In this document: positions 7,554-16,513 of the stretch, piece by piece
Position numbering within the stretch: the first letter of the stretch is position 1
How the letters are laid out: every line of letters begins with the position of its first letter
Source: Fuerstiella sp.
Lineage (GTDB): Bacteria > Planctomycetota > Planctomycetia > Planctomycetales > Planctomycetaceae
Assembly: GCA_022843805.1 (NCBI GenBank)
Contig: JALHMY010000102.1
Location: forward strand, 1-34,408
DNA length: 34,408 nucleotides
Direction: 5' to 3'
Translations under genes and position numbers: made by a program
The notes under the pieces: model-generated
Told to the model about the DNA's origin: nothing
Seen by the model: only the letters and a program-made list of their open reading frames with translations
The model's database searches: none

Positions 7554-9008
7554 TCAGCCGATGACTGCAGAGTGCACGTTGCCGGCAACATCCGTGAGTC
7601 TGAAATCGCGGCCCGCATAACGGTAGGTCAGTTTCAGATGATCAAGCCCCAGCAAATGCAGCATCGTGGCGTGAACATCATGGATATGCATCTTGTTTTC
7701 GACAGCATAGAAGCCGTACTCATCAGTGGCTCCATACCGCATACCCCCGCGGACACCACAACCGGCCATCCACATCGTGAATCCATCCGGATTGTGATCT
7801 CGTCCATTTCGACCCTGTGCAACCGGGGTTCTGCCAAACTCGCCGCCCCAAAGCAGCAGTGTATCCTGCAAAAGTCCACGTTGCTTCAGATCCTGAATCA
7901 AAGCGGCGATCGGTCGGTCAACTTCTGCCGCATTCTTCTCATGACCAACTTTGAGGTCGGAGTGCTGATCCCACTGCACATTCGTGTCGCTGTGAGTAAC
8001 CTGAATGAAACGGACTCCCGCTTCGGCAAACCGCCGAGCCATCAGGCACTGGCGTCCAAAATCCACGGTCACCTTATCATTCAGCCCGTACATCTCATGC
8101 GTTTCGGCAGTTTCTTTTGACAGATCCTGCACACGTGGCATCTCGGACTGCATTCGAAACGCAAGTTCGAACGATTTGATACGAGCATCAAGGATGGACT
8201 CTTCTGAGCCAGCTCGCTGATGCAGCTGATTCAGGCGGCTCATCAGATCCAGCTGTGTACGCTGCACACCCGACGAAATTCGCGGATTGCTGATGTATTT
8301 GACATGGGCATTTGTTGAGGGCTGGCTGGCCACACCAAGCGGAACTCCCTGACATTCTGCGGGCAGGAAGGCTGACCCCCAGTTATTGACGCCTCCATGA
8401 GCAAGGGTGGGACATATCGTGATAAACCCGGGCAGATTTTCATTTTCCGTACCGAGCCCGTAATTCACCCATGCTCCCATACCTGGCCGAACAAACGTAT
8501 CGCTTCCTGTATGCAGCTTCAGAGCTGCACCGCCGTGAGCCGCGTTTGTGCCATACACGGAATTCAGGAAACAAATATCATCGACATGTCGGGCCACATG
8601 GGGGAACAGCGAGCTGACCGGGATTCCGCTTTCCCCGTATTGACGAAACCGCCACGGTGATGCCAGCAGATTTCCCGTGGCTGCAAACTGAACGCGAGGC
8701 TTGTCAAAGGGGAGAGGTTTTCCATCATCCTTATTAAGCTGTGGTTTGTAGTCGAAGGTGTCGACCTGGGAGGGGCCGCCCTTCATAAACATAAAGATCA
8801 CCCGTTTTGCACGCGGGGCAAAGTGAAAAGGGCTGTGCAGCGTCTGACTACCGGCCTCACTCGCCTGCATCTGCTGCATCAGCGCAGATGCTGCCAGCCA
8901 GCCAAAGCCGATTGCCGAGTTCTTCAGTGCACAGCGTCGGGACACTGGCCCGATTTCTTCGGATATGGTCATCGGTTGCTCATTTCTCGAATCGTTCAGG
9001 ATTGCCAT
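7554..9008 (-). CDS. DUF1501 family protein, Tat-exported
   Basis: The start at 9008 (MAILNDSRNEQP) has AGGAGA 7-8 nt upstream; a longer form from 9044 would overlap the upstream stop by 11 nt (ATGTGCGATAG), so coupled translation is possible. The 484-aa product carries a twin-arginine signal (SRRCALKNSAIGFG, about 22-35). Family landmarks follow: KRVIFMFMKGGPSQVDTFDY, AAHGGAALKLHTGS, an AEAGVRFIQVTHS stretch, and a C-terminal LLWGGEFGRTP...GRDHNPDGFTMW with conserved acidic and histidine residues. DUF1501 belongs to the alkaline-phosphatase/sulfatase superfamily; its reaction is not established. It lies 25 nt after the PSCyt/PSD1 gene, the usual Planctomycete pairing, so the two products probably work together in the periplasm. 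Confidence 0.93.
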   Translation of the reverse strand: MAILNDSRNEQPMTISEEIGPVSRRCALKNSAIGFGWLAASALMQQMQASEAGSQTLHSPFHFAPRAKRVIFMFMKGGPSQVDTFDYKPQLNKDDGKPLPFDKPRVQFAATGNLLASPWRFRQYGESGIPVSSLFPHVARHVDDICFLNSVYGTNAAHGGAALKLHTGSDTFVRPGMGAWVNYGLGTENENLPGFITICPTLAHGGVNNWGSAFLPAECQGVPLGVASQPSTNAHVKYISNPRISSGVQRTQLDLMSRLNQLHQRAGSEESILDARIKSFELAFRMQSEMPRVQDLSKETAETHEMYGLNDKVTVDFGRQCLMARRFAEAGVRFIQVTHSDTNVQWDQHSDLKVGHEKNAAEVDRPIAALIQDLKQRGLLQDTLLLWGGEFGRTPVAQGRNGRDHNPDGFTMWMAGCGVRGGMRYGATDEYGFYAVENKMHIHDVHATMLHLLGLDHLKLTYRYAGRDFRLTDVAGNVHSAVIG

Positions 9009-9033
9009 GTTGCCGTCTCCTGCACTCTGGCAG

Positions 9034-11562
9034 CTATCGCACATAAATGAATTCGTTCGACGCCAGAACCCCCTGACAGAGTACCGACCATGTCCGGGCC
9101 ACCAGCTCTGCTTCAGGGACCTTCTCTGAGACCAGCTGAGCGCTGACCTGATCGGCGGCCTGCGTTATAGCGTCTGCTTCTTCCTGTGTGGCGGGACGAC
9201 CGAGCACTCGACGAAACAGCAGTTGAATCCGACCGGATGTATCTGCAGGATGTGATTTCAGCAGTTCATCTGCCAGGGCAGATGAAGCCTGAAGAATCAT
9301 GTCACTGTTCATCAGAAACAAAGCCTGTGAAGCAACAGTTGACGTCGATCGATTGCCGTTCGGGACTGCACCATCAGTACAGTCGAACAGTGAAAAACCA
9401 TCGTAGATATTGTTACGAATCACGGGAAGGTAAAGCGATCGTCGCAGCGAGTCGTAGCGAGTTTCATCCTTAGACGTGTGATTAAACAGGAACTCCCTGT
9501 TCTTCACATGCAGCATTGAGCCACCCATTGAACGATCAAGCAGACCACTGACTGCCAGAATGGAATCCCGAATCGCCTCGGCTTCGAGTCGATGCAGGTT
9601 ACCCCGCCACAACATAATATTGGCAGGGTCAGACTGAGCTGCCTGCTGACTGCTGTCGCTGCTCAGCTGATACGTGCGAGAAAGCATGATCATGCGGTGC
9701 AGGGATTTCATTGACCAGCCCGTTCGAACAAACTCGGCCGTGATCCAGTCGAGCAATTCCGGATGTGAAGGCCGTTCTCCCAAATGTCCGAAATTGTCTG
9801 TCGATGCCACAAGGCCGCGTCCAAAATGCCATCTCCAGACACGGTTAACAAAGACTCTGGGTGTCAGCGGGTTCCTTGCATCCGTGATCCAGTTCGCCAG
9901 CTGCAGTCGGCCGCTTTGCTTCTCTTCAATTGCCAGTGGCTGACCAAGCTGAAGAACGACCGGAACCCCTCGGGTCACGGGACGGCCGAGCGTTAAGTGG
10001 CTGCCTCGAATGTTGATTCGAGCAGCTTCAGGTGTCCCTTCCTTTACACCCATGGCGGTGGGGAGTTCAGGAATTGATTCCTCGAGCTTCTTCTGTTCTG
10101 CCCGCAGATCGGCCAGCTGCTTCTTTACCTCGTCAGGGAACTGTTCTTCCGTTGAGTTCGCTCCATTGACGAGCGATGCTTTGGTTGTTTCCACCAGAGA
10201 AGCAATCTGAGTTTTCTGAAGATCGATTTTTTCCTGGTGAGCCTTCAGAGATTCTGTTTCGGCTTTCGTTGCGACAGGGTTCTCATTCCACTTCGCGATG
10301 GTGACCAGAGATTCCATCGTGTACGTGCTTTTGAAGATGCCGACGAGAGCATAGTAGTCCGCCTGAGAGACCGGGTCGAACTTGTGATTGTGGCATCGCG
10401 CACATCCGAACGTCATCCCCAGAAACGCGCGTCCTGTGGTGTCGATCTGTTCGTCCAGTATGTCCATCAGCATTTTGGTTTTGTCTGCCTCGGCGAGAAC
10501 CTTCGGTCCCAGAGACAGAAAGCCGGTGGCCGTCAGCAGCGTGCGGCGAGACAATTCATCGGTGTCTTCCGTGATCAGCAGGTCTCCGGCGACCTGCTCA
10601 CGAAGAAACTGGTCATAAGGTTTGTCGGCATTGATCGAATCAACAATGTAGTCCCGGTATCGCCATGCATTTCCATGGGCCACATTTTCGTCGAGCCCGT
10701 TGGAATCGGCGTATCGCACGACGTCCAGCCAGTGCCGACCCCATCGTTCTCCATAGTGCGGTGAACGCAAAAGGCGATCAATCACAGTGGCATAAGCTGT
10801 CGGTGAACTGTCGGCAAGAAATGCATCGATCTCTTCGGTTGTTGGCGGTAGTCCCAGCAGGTCAAATGTCGCCCGACGAATCAGTGTCAGCCGGTCTGCC
10901 ACGTCATTCGGCTTCAACCCCTGCTTCTGCATGGCAGAAACAATGAAGGCGTCAATCGGCCCCGAAACATATTCCGATGGCACATCCTGTGGAACAACCG
11001 GTTGCACCAGCGATTTGAATGACCAGAATTCCCGTGCCTGCTGCACATCAAAGGGTGGAGCCGGCTCAGCAAAGACAACAGCACCTTCAGGATGCGTGGC
11101 TCCGGCAGCAATCCAGTCATTCAGGATGCCGATCTCTTCATCAGTCAGCTTCTTTTCGGGCGGCATCTGAAGAGCTTCGTCCTTGTATCGGACGGCGGCC
11201 ATCAGCAGGCTCTCGTCGGCTTTTCCGGGAACAATGGGGGGCCCCGATTTTCCTCCGGAATTCAGCGCCTGAAGACTGTCCAGACGAAGCTGTCCCTCCT
11301 GAGCATCGGGACCATGGCAGTCCTGGCAATGCTTCTGCAGCAGAGGAGCAACCTTCTGGCTGAAATACTCGGCGTTTGCAGCCGGAGATTTCTCCTCTGA
11401 ATTCTGAGCAGTACCAGCGGCCAGCAAAGAAGGCAGGACGGCAAGGCTAAAAAATACTGATGCACAGGACAAAAGACTGCCACGGCCGATTGCGAATGAT
11501 AAATCAGCAACGAAATCAGGACGATTGACTGGCAGGCGGGATATTGATCCAGGAACTTGCAT
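9034..11562 (-). CDS. PSCyt1/PSCyt2(DUF1549)/PSD1(DUF1553) protein
   Basis: An 842-aa exported protein. ATG 11562 has AAGGAG 6 nt upstream. A hydrophobic export segment (about 30-50) precedes a PSCyt1 cytochrome-like domain with the haem-type motif CQDCH (C79, C82, H83) and the later MPPEKKLTDEEI region. PSCyt2/DUF1549 follows (from REFWSFKSLVQP, about 185, through LLRSPHYGERWGRHWLDVVR to about 410) and ends in a second CxxCH (FGCARCHNHKFDP). A coiled-coil-like, charged spacer (about 430-490) leads into PSD1/DUF1553 (RLQLANWITDARNPLTPRVF to the end). Length and order are typical. The role in Planctomycetes is undefined, but covalent haem and a DUF1501 partner suggest a periplasmic redox-linked hydrolytic function. 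First gene of a two-gene operon. Confidence 0.93.
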   Translation of the reverse strand: MQVPGSISRLPVNRPDFVADLSFAIGRGSLLSCASVFFSLAVLPSLLAAGTAQNSEEKSPAANAEYFSQKVAPLLQKHCQDCHGPDAQEGQLRLDSLQALNSGGKSGPPIVPGKADESLLMAAVRYKDEALQMPPEKKLTDEEIGILNDWIAAGATHPEGAVVFAEPAPPFDVQQAREFWSFKSLVQPVVPQDVPSEYVSGPIDAFIVSAMQKQGLKPNDVADRLTLIRRATFDLLGLPPTTEEIDAFLADSSPTAYATVIDRLLRSPHYGERWGRHWLDVVRYADSNGLDENVAHGNAWRYRDYIVDSINADKPYDQFLREQVAGDLLITEDTDELSRRTLLTATGFLSLGPKVLAEADKTKMLMDILDEQIDTTGRAFLGMTFGCARCHNHKFDPVSQADYYALVGIFKSTYTMESLVTIAKWNENPVATKAETESLKAHQEKIDLQKTQIASLVETTKASLVNGANSTEEQFPDEVKKQLADLRAEQKKLEESIPELPTAMGVKEGTPEAARINIRGSHLTLGRPVTRGVPVVLQLGQPLAIEEKQSGRLQLANWITDARNPLTPRVFVNRVWRWHFGRGLVASTDNFGHLGERPSHPELLDWITAEFVRTGWSMKSLHRMIMLSRTYQLSSDSSQQAAQSDPANIMLWRGNLHRLEAEAIRDSILAVSGLLDRSMGGSMLHVKNREFLFNHTSKDETRYDSLRRSLYLPVIRNNIYDGFSLFDCTDGAVPNGNRSTSTVASQALFLMNSDMILQASSALADELLKSHPADTSGRIQLLFRRVLGRPATQEEADAITQAADQVSAQLVSEKVPEAELVARTWSVLCQGVLASNEFIYVR

Positions 11563-11823
11563 TGTGGCTCCTTGGAAGTCAGGCGGGAATGGGATTCTGC
11601 AAAACCATGGACTCGGTTGTCCGGACGATTTGAAATCAAATTCGGTTGTTTAAAAGTTTCTGCAGCCTCCTGTTACCAGATTACGCGCCTTCCACCAAAT
11701 TCACAAGCGGAATCCAAACTCTGGAATGGAACAACCAGAATTGGGGACATTTTTCAGGGTGGACAGGGTGGGCTGGGAGTTTTGTAATAATCCGAAGTTC
11801 CGATTTTGCCCGAGGTTCTGCAT
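11563..11823. other. Divergent intergenic region without a gene
   Basis: This gap separates the minus-strand PSCyt operon from the plus-strand TlpA-like gene and must hold both promoters. I see only weak candidates, such as TGGACA near 11759 with an AATAAT about 20 nt downstream, too far apart for a confident call. No coding region is supported. Confidence 0.4.
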
Positions 11824-11853
11824 GGGATTCATTTGTCGGTAATCCCTTCTGGT
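11824..11853 (+). promoter_or_regulatory. Leader stem-loop with ATTTGTCGG loop and TTCTGGT tail (copy 1)
   Basis: GGGATT (11824-11829) pairs with AATCCC (11841-11846) around the 11-nt loop CATTTGTCGGT, followed at once by TTCTGGT. A second copy at 22308-22333 has the same loop length and core and the same tail but a different stem sequence. The tail ends 88 nt before the start codon at 11942. It could be a structured RNA leader element or a protein-binding DNA site. Confidence 0.5.
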
Positions 11854-11941
11854 GCGTAGACTTCGGTAAGAACGTGGAGCCTGGTTGTGATAGTCAGAAT
11901 GTCAACTCCACGAGAAACGTGCTGGCTCAGGAGAATTCGAA

Positions 11942-13189
11942 ATGTCACGAATCAGGTTGGTTTTGTCGCTGGGTTGCTTAATCATATTGGCGGGTTGTGG
12001 AGACACAAAACCAACAGACTCTGTCAGCAGCAATGCAGCAGCGCCCGAAGATAACCTCGGCGTTGCCGACACCGCGGGACCCGGAGTTTCACTGTCTGAA
12101 CCTTCAGATACAGCGGCTTCCGATGCGGCAGCCCCGGCCGCCACGGAGCCTCCGTCAGGAACAGCAGCGGCCCCCACAGAAACAAAATCGGCTCCCGCTG
12201 AAGGCGAATCACTTGATCCGCTCGTTGATGGGCTGGAATTCCCGAATGTGGATATTCGGAAGGAATTCACCACTCGAAAGGCAAACTGGGAGAAGGCACC
12301 AACAGATGCAGATGCTGCCGGCAGCTTCATCGAACTCTGCTATTCGCTGGGTGGATATCACGCTCGACAGGGCAATATGGAAAAAGCCCATTCGGGTTTC
12401 ACCCGAGCCGGGGAAATCATGGACAAGGCTCTGGCAGGCGGAGCAACCTACCCGGACGACATGAAGGCCGCTGTCTATTACAGCCATGCGTGTGCGGTCG
12501 CAGTCGCAGGTAAAGCAGAAGATGCCATGGGGATTCTGCAAAAATCGATCGACAACGGATTTAGTGACTTCTCACAGCTGGAATCCGATGGCGATCTTGC
12601 ATCAGTACGAGCGTTACCCGCGTTTGCTGAAAAGCAGACAGCATGGTTGGCTCGCGTTAAAGAACTGATGATCGAAAAGGTGAAGGAAGAGCTGGCTCAG
12701 GGTGAATCATTTCCCTTTGACTTCCAGCTGACTGACGTGGCAGGTGCGGCAATCAGCCTTCAGGACTTCAAGGGAAAAGTCTGTATCGTTGACATCTGGG
12801 GCACATGGTGCCCGCCGTGTCGTGCAGAAATCCCTTCGTTTATCAAGCTGCAGGAAAACTACGGAAGCAAGGGCTTCCAAATGATTGGACTCAATCAGGA
12901 AAGCGGTTCTCAGGAAGAAAAGACCAAACTGGTGACGGACTATATTTCCTCAGCCGGTATCAATTATCCGTGTGCACTGATACCCGAAGAGCTGCTGCAG
13001 TCGGTACCCAATTTTGAAGGTTTTCCGACGACATTGTTCATTGACCGCACCGGTAAGGTACGTCTGAAAGCGGTTGGCTTGCACGAATATGCTTATCTGG
13101 AAGCTGTGGTTTCCACTTTGCTGGCTGAAGAAGCACCGGCGACCGAAGCGCCTGCGACGGAAGCACCAGCTGCAGGTGCATCGGAGTAA
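11942..13189 (+). CDS. TlpA-like thioredoxin-fold lipoprotein
   Basis: A 415-aa lipoprotein: AGGAG 7 nt before the ATG, signal peptide with lipobox LAGC (C about 19), then an Ala/Pro/Thr/Ser-rich linker to about residue 95. A helical region (about 105-235) has TPR-like features (YHARQGNMEKAHSGFTRAGE and AEDAMGILQKSIDNGF). The C-terminal domain (about 255-390) is a TlpA/ResA-type thioredoxin fold with the redox motif WCPPC at about 289-293, preceded by VCIVDIWGT, and the cis-proline strand FPTTLFIDRTG. The tail repeats APATE units. Such proteins reduce or isomerise disulfides on the outer face of the membrane, often for cytochrome c maturation. That fits the divergent CxxCH-bearing PSCyt operon, but the link is inferred. 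Confidence 0.9.
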   Translation: MSRIRLVLSLGCLIILAGCGDTKPTDSVSSNAAAPEDNLGVADTAGPGVSLSEPSDTAASDAAAPAATEPPSGTAAAPTETKSAPAEGESLDPLVDGLEFPNVDIRKEFTTRKANWEKAPTDADAAGSFIELCYSLGGYHARQGNMEKAHSGFTRAGEIMDKALAGGATYPDDMKAAVYYSHACAVAVAGKAEDAMGILQKSIDNGFSDFSQLESDGDLASVRALPAFAEKQTAWLARVKELMIEKVKEELAQGESFPFDFQLTDVAGAAISLQDFKGKVCIVDIWGTWCPPCRAEIPSFIKLQENYGSKGFQMIGLNQESGSQEEKTKLVTDYISSAGINYPCALIPEELLQSVPNFEGFPTTLFIDRTGKVRLKAVGLHEYAYLEAVVSTLLAEEAPATEAPATEAPAAGASE

Positions 13190-13226
13190 TTCACGGGATG
13201 GTGAACGAAAATTCATAATCTGCAGG

Positions 13227-13258
13227 AAAGCCCGGCATGCAAAAAATGCCGGGCTTTT
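13227..13258 (+). terminator. Intrinsic terminator after the TlpA-like gene
   Basis: AAAGCCCGGCAT pairs with ATGCCGGGCTTT around an A-rich loop, followed by a short T-run. It is 38 nt after the stop at 13189 and fits rho-independent termination. The near-symmetric A and T flanks could also stop minus-strand transcripts, but no minus-strand gene reaches it. Confidence 0.82.
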
Positions 13259-13332
13259 GGCGTTGAAGGTTTTGCCGACAATGCAATTTGCTATGCTCCG
13301 AAAAAATCCTGAAATTTCACGACCTGCAACGA

Positions 13333-16068
13333 ATGACAAGCATGGCTCCTCAGGACTCCGGCAACCCGGAACTGCACAGACTTGAAAGTGAAGCTCGTCG
13401 CGAAGGTGGCGCCAACTGGAAGCGATGGGGCCCCTATCTGTCCGATCGTCAGTGGGGAACCGTCCGCGAGGACTATTCGCACGATGGAAAACCATGGTGG
13501 TCATTTCCTCATGATCATGCGCGAGGACGAGCGTATCGATGGGGGGAAGATGGACTTCTGGGAATCACCGATCGACAGTGTCGGCTTTGCTTTGCTCTGG
13601 CGCTTTGGAACGGCCGCGACCCCATTCTGAAAGAACGCCTGTTCGGGGTGAATGGAGACGAGGGTAACCATGGCGAAGACGTCAAGGAAGAATACTACTA
13701 CCTCGACTCAACACCTACTCATTCTTATCTCAAAGCTCTGTACAAGTATCCGCAGTCGGAATATCCATACGAACGACTGGTTCACGAAAATCAGCGCCGC
13801 AGCCGTCTCGAACCGGAACTGGAACTTGTTGATACAGGGATTTTTGAACGAAACCGATACTTTGATGTCTTTGTGGAATACGCAAAGGAATCGCCGAACA
13901 ATATCCTCATTCGGCTAAGAATCATCAATCGCGGGCCGGCACTTGCCGCCCTGCACGTCCTTCCCACTCTTTGGTTTCGGAATAACTGGGTGTGGGGGTG
14001 CACGCATGAGGGATGCGGACCAAAACCTCATCTGTTTGCAAAGCCGAACGGAACTATCCATGCCCACCATGATACGCTCGGCAATTTCAACTTTGCGGCG
14101 GACACGGGTCCCGATGACAAACCACCCTTATGGCTGTTTACAGAAAACGAATCCAATCCAAGATACCTGCACGATCCGACGCTGAGCGGCAAATATTACA
14201 AGGATGCATTTCACGAATATCTCGTGGGACGAAAAAAGGATGCCGTGAATCCTCGTCAGGTCGGCACAAAGACCGCCGCCCTGTACAAAGTGGTGATTAA
14301 ATCGGGCGAAGAAGTCACGCTGCGACTGCGACTCTGGGCAGAAACCGAGCCGTCTCCCGAAGTGTTTGGGAACGATTTCGATCGGGTGTTCGCAACCCGA
14401 GTGGCCGAAGCGGACGCTTTCTACGCCGAAAAAATTCCTCAGCATCTTGGAGCGGAATCAAAAAACCTGATGCGTCAGGCATATGGTGGATTGCTGTGGA
14501 CCAAGCAGTTTTATCATTACTCCGTCCATGACTGGCTGAAGGGCGATCCCAGCATGCCGCCACTGCCGGGGTCAAGAAAGTCCATACGCAACGGAGACTG
14601 GCCGCGACTGTTCAATCGCGACATTATCTCCATGCCCGACAAGTGGGAATATCCGTGGTACGCCGCCTGGGACCTTGCGTTTCATATGGTGCCGTTTGCT
14701 GATCTGGATCAACAGTTTGCCAAAGATCAGCTGATTCTGTTCCTGCGGGAATGGTACATGCATCCGAATGGCCAGATTCCGGCATATGAATGGAACTTCA
14801 GCGATGTGAATCCTCCTGTACATGCCTGGGCCTGCTGGCGGGTCTACAAGAAAACAGGACCGCCCGGAAACCGCGACCGCATGTTTCTGGCTCGTACTTT
14901 TCAGAAACTGCTGCTGAATTTTACATGGTGGGTCAATCGCAAGGACCTGCTGGGAAAACACATTTTCTCCGGCGGCTTTCTGGGCCTCGATAATATTGGG
15001 GTCTTTGATCGTTCGAAACCACTTCCCACCGGCGGACATCTTCATCAGGCGGATGGTACAGCATGGATGGCCTTCTTCTGTGCTCGCATGCTGCGAATGG
15101 CACTGGAACTCGCCAGCGAGAATCCCGCTTATTCGGATATGGCATCGAAGTTCTTCGAGCATTACATCGAGATTGCCGATGCGATGAACTCGCTGGGGGA
15201 AACAGGACTCTGGGACGAACGGGATGGTTTCTACTACGATCACCTGTTCAATAACGGTCAGCATATTCCAATGCGAGTCCGGTCGATGGTCGGTGTCATC
15301 CCCCTGTTTACTGCGATCCTGCTGGATGATGCTCTGATCAGTCGTCTGCCAGGCTTCCGCCGACGCATGGAGTGGTTCGTTGAGCATCGCAGTGATCAGA
15401 TCCAGAATATTACCTTTATGGAACGCAGCGATGAAGGCGGCGAAAACCGCAGCCGTCTTCTGGCCATTCCCACCCGGGAACGTATGGAACGACTGCTGGC
15501 TTACATTCTTGATGAAAACGAATTCCTGTCTCCCTATGGAGTCCGGTCGCTGTCGCGAATCCACGAGAAACATCCGTTTGTATTTCATACAAACGGTCAG
15601 GAGCATCGAGTGGCTTATGTGCCCGGCGATTCTGATTCGTGGATGTTCGGAGGAAACAGCAACTGGCGCGGACCTGTCTGGTTTCCACTCAACTATCTGC
15701 TGATCGAAGCGCTCGAACGTTACCACGAATTCTACGGCGATTCCTTCCGAGTCGAATGCCCGACTGGTTCGGGGGTGATGATGAATCTCGAAGAAGTCGC
15801 CCGGGAACTGATGCGCCGGCAGGTGCGTCTGTTTCTTCCGGATGCCAAAGGGGACCGACCATGCCACGGGGGCGATAAACGCTATCGGGATGACCCCAAC
15901 TGGAAGGACCTGATCCTGTTCTACGAATACTTCCACGGCGAAAACGGCCGGGGGCTCGGAGCCAGTCACCAGACCGGCTGGACCGCTCTGGCCGCTCGCC
16001 TGCTCAGGAAACTCGACCGCTACGGCGAGCTGGAGTCCCTGTTTACGCCGGATGATAAAACTTCCTGA
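13333..16068 (+). CDS. GH63-type glucosidase (MGH1-like glycoside hydrolase)
   Basis: About 911 aa from ATG 13333 (or 13342). The frame is open to 13288 but the extra residues do not look conserved, and no good RBS is seen for any start. There is no signal peptide, so it is probably cytoplasmic. The N-terminal part has the family opening NWKRWGPYLSDRQWGTVRED, then FPHDHARGRAYRWGEDGLLG and NHGEDVKEEYYYLDSTPTHS. The catalytic (alpha/alpha)6-type region includes PWYAAWDLAFHMVPFADLD (about 430-450), HLHQADGTAWMAFF, and near the C-terminus GNSNWRGPVWFPLNYLLIEA, the conserved tryptophan/Arg-Gly-Pro signature of GH63-like C-terminal domains. Family members hydrolyse alpha-glucosidic bonds; the exact substrate is unknown. 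It follows the TlpA-like gene after a terminator, so it is probably a separate unit. Confidence 0.87.
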   Translation: MTSMAPQDSGNPELHRLESEARREGGANWKRWGPYLSDRQWGTVREDYSHDGKPWWSFPHDHARGRAYRWGEDGLLGITDRQCRLCFALALWNGRDPILKERLFGVNGDEGNHGEDVKEEYYYLDSTPTHSYLKALYKYPQSEYPYERLVHENQRRSRLEPELELVDTGIFERNRYFDVFVEYAKESPNNILIRLRIINRGPALAALHVLPTLWFRNNWVWGCTHEGCGPKPHLFAKPNGTIHAHHDTLGNFNFAADTGPDDKPPLWLFTENESNPRYLHDPTLSGKYYKDAFHEYLVGRKKDAVNPRQVGTKTAALYKVVIKSGEEVTLRLRLWAETEPSPEVFGNDFDRVFATRVAEADAFYAEKIPQHLGAESKNLMRQAYGGLLWTKQFYHYSVHDWLKGDPSMPPLPGSRKSIRNGDWPRLFNRDIISMPDKWEYPWYAAWDLAFHMVPFADLDQQFAKDQLILFLREWYMHPNGQIPAYEWNFSDVNPPVHAWACWRVYKKTGPPGNRDRMFLARTFQKLLLNFTWWVNRKDLLGKHIFSGGFLGLDNIGVFDRSKPLPTGGHLHQADGTAWMAFFCARMLRMALELASENPAYSDMASKFFEHYIEIADAMNSLGETGLWDERDGFYYDHLFNNGQHIPMRVRSMVGVIPLFTAILLDDALISRLPGFRRRMEWFVEHRSDQIQNITFMERSDEGGENRSRLLAIPTRERMERLLAYILDENEFLSPYGVRSLSRIHEKHPFVFHTNGQEHRVAYVPGDSDSWMFGGNSNWRGPVWFPLNYLLIEALERYHEFYGDSFRVECPTGSGVMMNLEEVARELMRRQVRLFLPDAKGDRPCHGGDKRYRDDPNWKDLILFYEYFHGENGRGLGASHQTGWTALAARLLRKLDRYGELESLFTPDDKTS

Positions 16069-16070
16069 CG

Positions 16071-16402
16071 GCGTGATGTCACCGGCGAGATTATCGCATG
16101 AGTTTACCGGCCGGTTCACACCGGCCGCTCGCCGAATCGCAATGGGGGTTCGGCGACACGCAACGGTTTTTGGCGAGCGGGATGCGTCAGCTTCCCGGTC
16201 TGCTCGGGATGATACGGGCGTGATGTAACCGGCGAGATTACCGCATGAATTTACCGGCCGGTTCACACCGGCCGCTCGCCGAATCGCAATGGGGGTTCGG
16301 CGACACGCAACGGTTTTTTGGCGAGCGGGATGCGTCAGCTTCCCGGTCTGCGATTTCGGGGTGTTCGGTTGCGGGACGAACCAACCGCGGGATGATACGG
16401 GC
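16071..16402. repeat. 147-bp direct duplication with internal palindromes
   Basis: GCGTGATGT...CGGGATGATACGG occurs at 16071-16217 and again from 16218. The second copy carries about 37 extra bases (from about 16352) before the shared CGGGATGATACGGGC ending, so copy 1 looks like a deletion derivative. Each unit contains a CCGGCCGGT..ACCGGCCG palindrome and a GCTCGCCGAA..TTCGGCGA pair. The first copy starts just after the glucosidase stop. A long antisense frame (14572-16446 minus) runs through these repeats and the glucosidase gene and is not a gene. Confidence 0.88.
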
Positions 16403-16434
16403 ACCGATAAAAACACAAACGCCGCCGTCCCGAT

Positions 16435-16508
16435 TATCTGTGTCATCTGTGAAAATCTGTGTCATCTGTGGTTGAATGCGTCCTGCTTTTTTAACCACAG
16501 ATCACACA
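16435..16508. repeat. ATCTGTGTCATCTGTG-type extragenic repeat with inverted arms
   Basis: ATCTGTGTCATCTGTG occurs twice in tandem (about 16436-16470). ATCTGTGGTT (16464-16473) and AACCACAGAT (16493-16502) form a 10-bp inverted repeat with a 19-nt loop. It lies just past the stop of the minus-strand beta-helix gene and could act as a 3' hairpin for either convergent gene. Confidence 0.65.
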
Positions 16509-16513
16509 TCAGT

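Noticed and set aside
7572..8120. 182-aa plus-strand open frame
   Set aside because: Antisense to the DUF1501 gene; no family resemblance.
14572..16446. 624-aa minus-strand open frame
   Set aside because: It is antisense to the glucosidase gene, whose product matches a known family over its full length, and its start lies in the palindromic repeats at 16071-16402.
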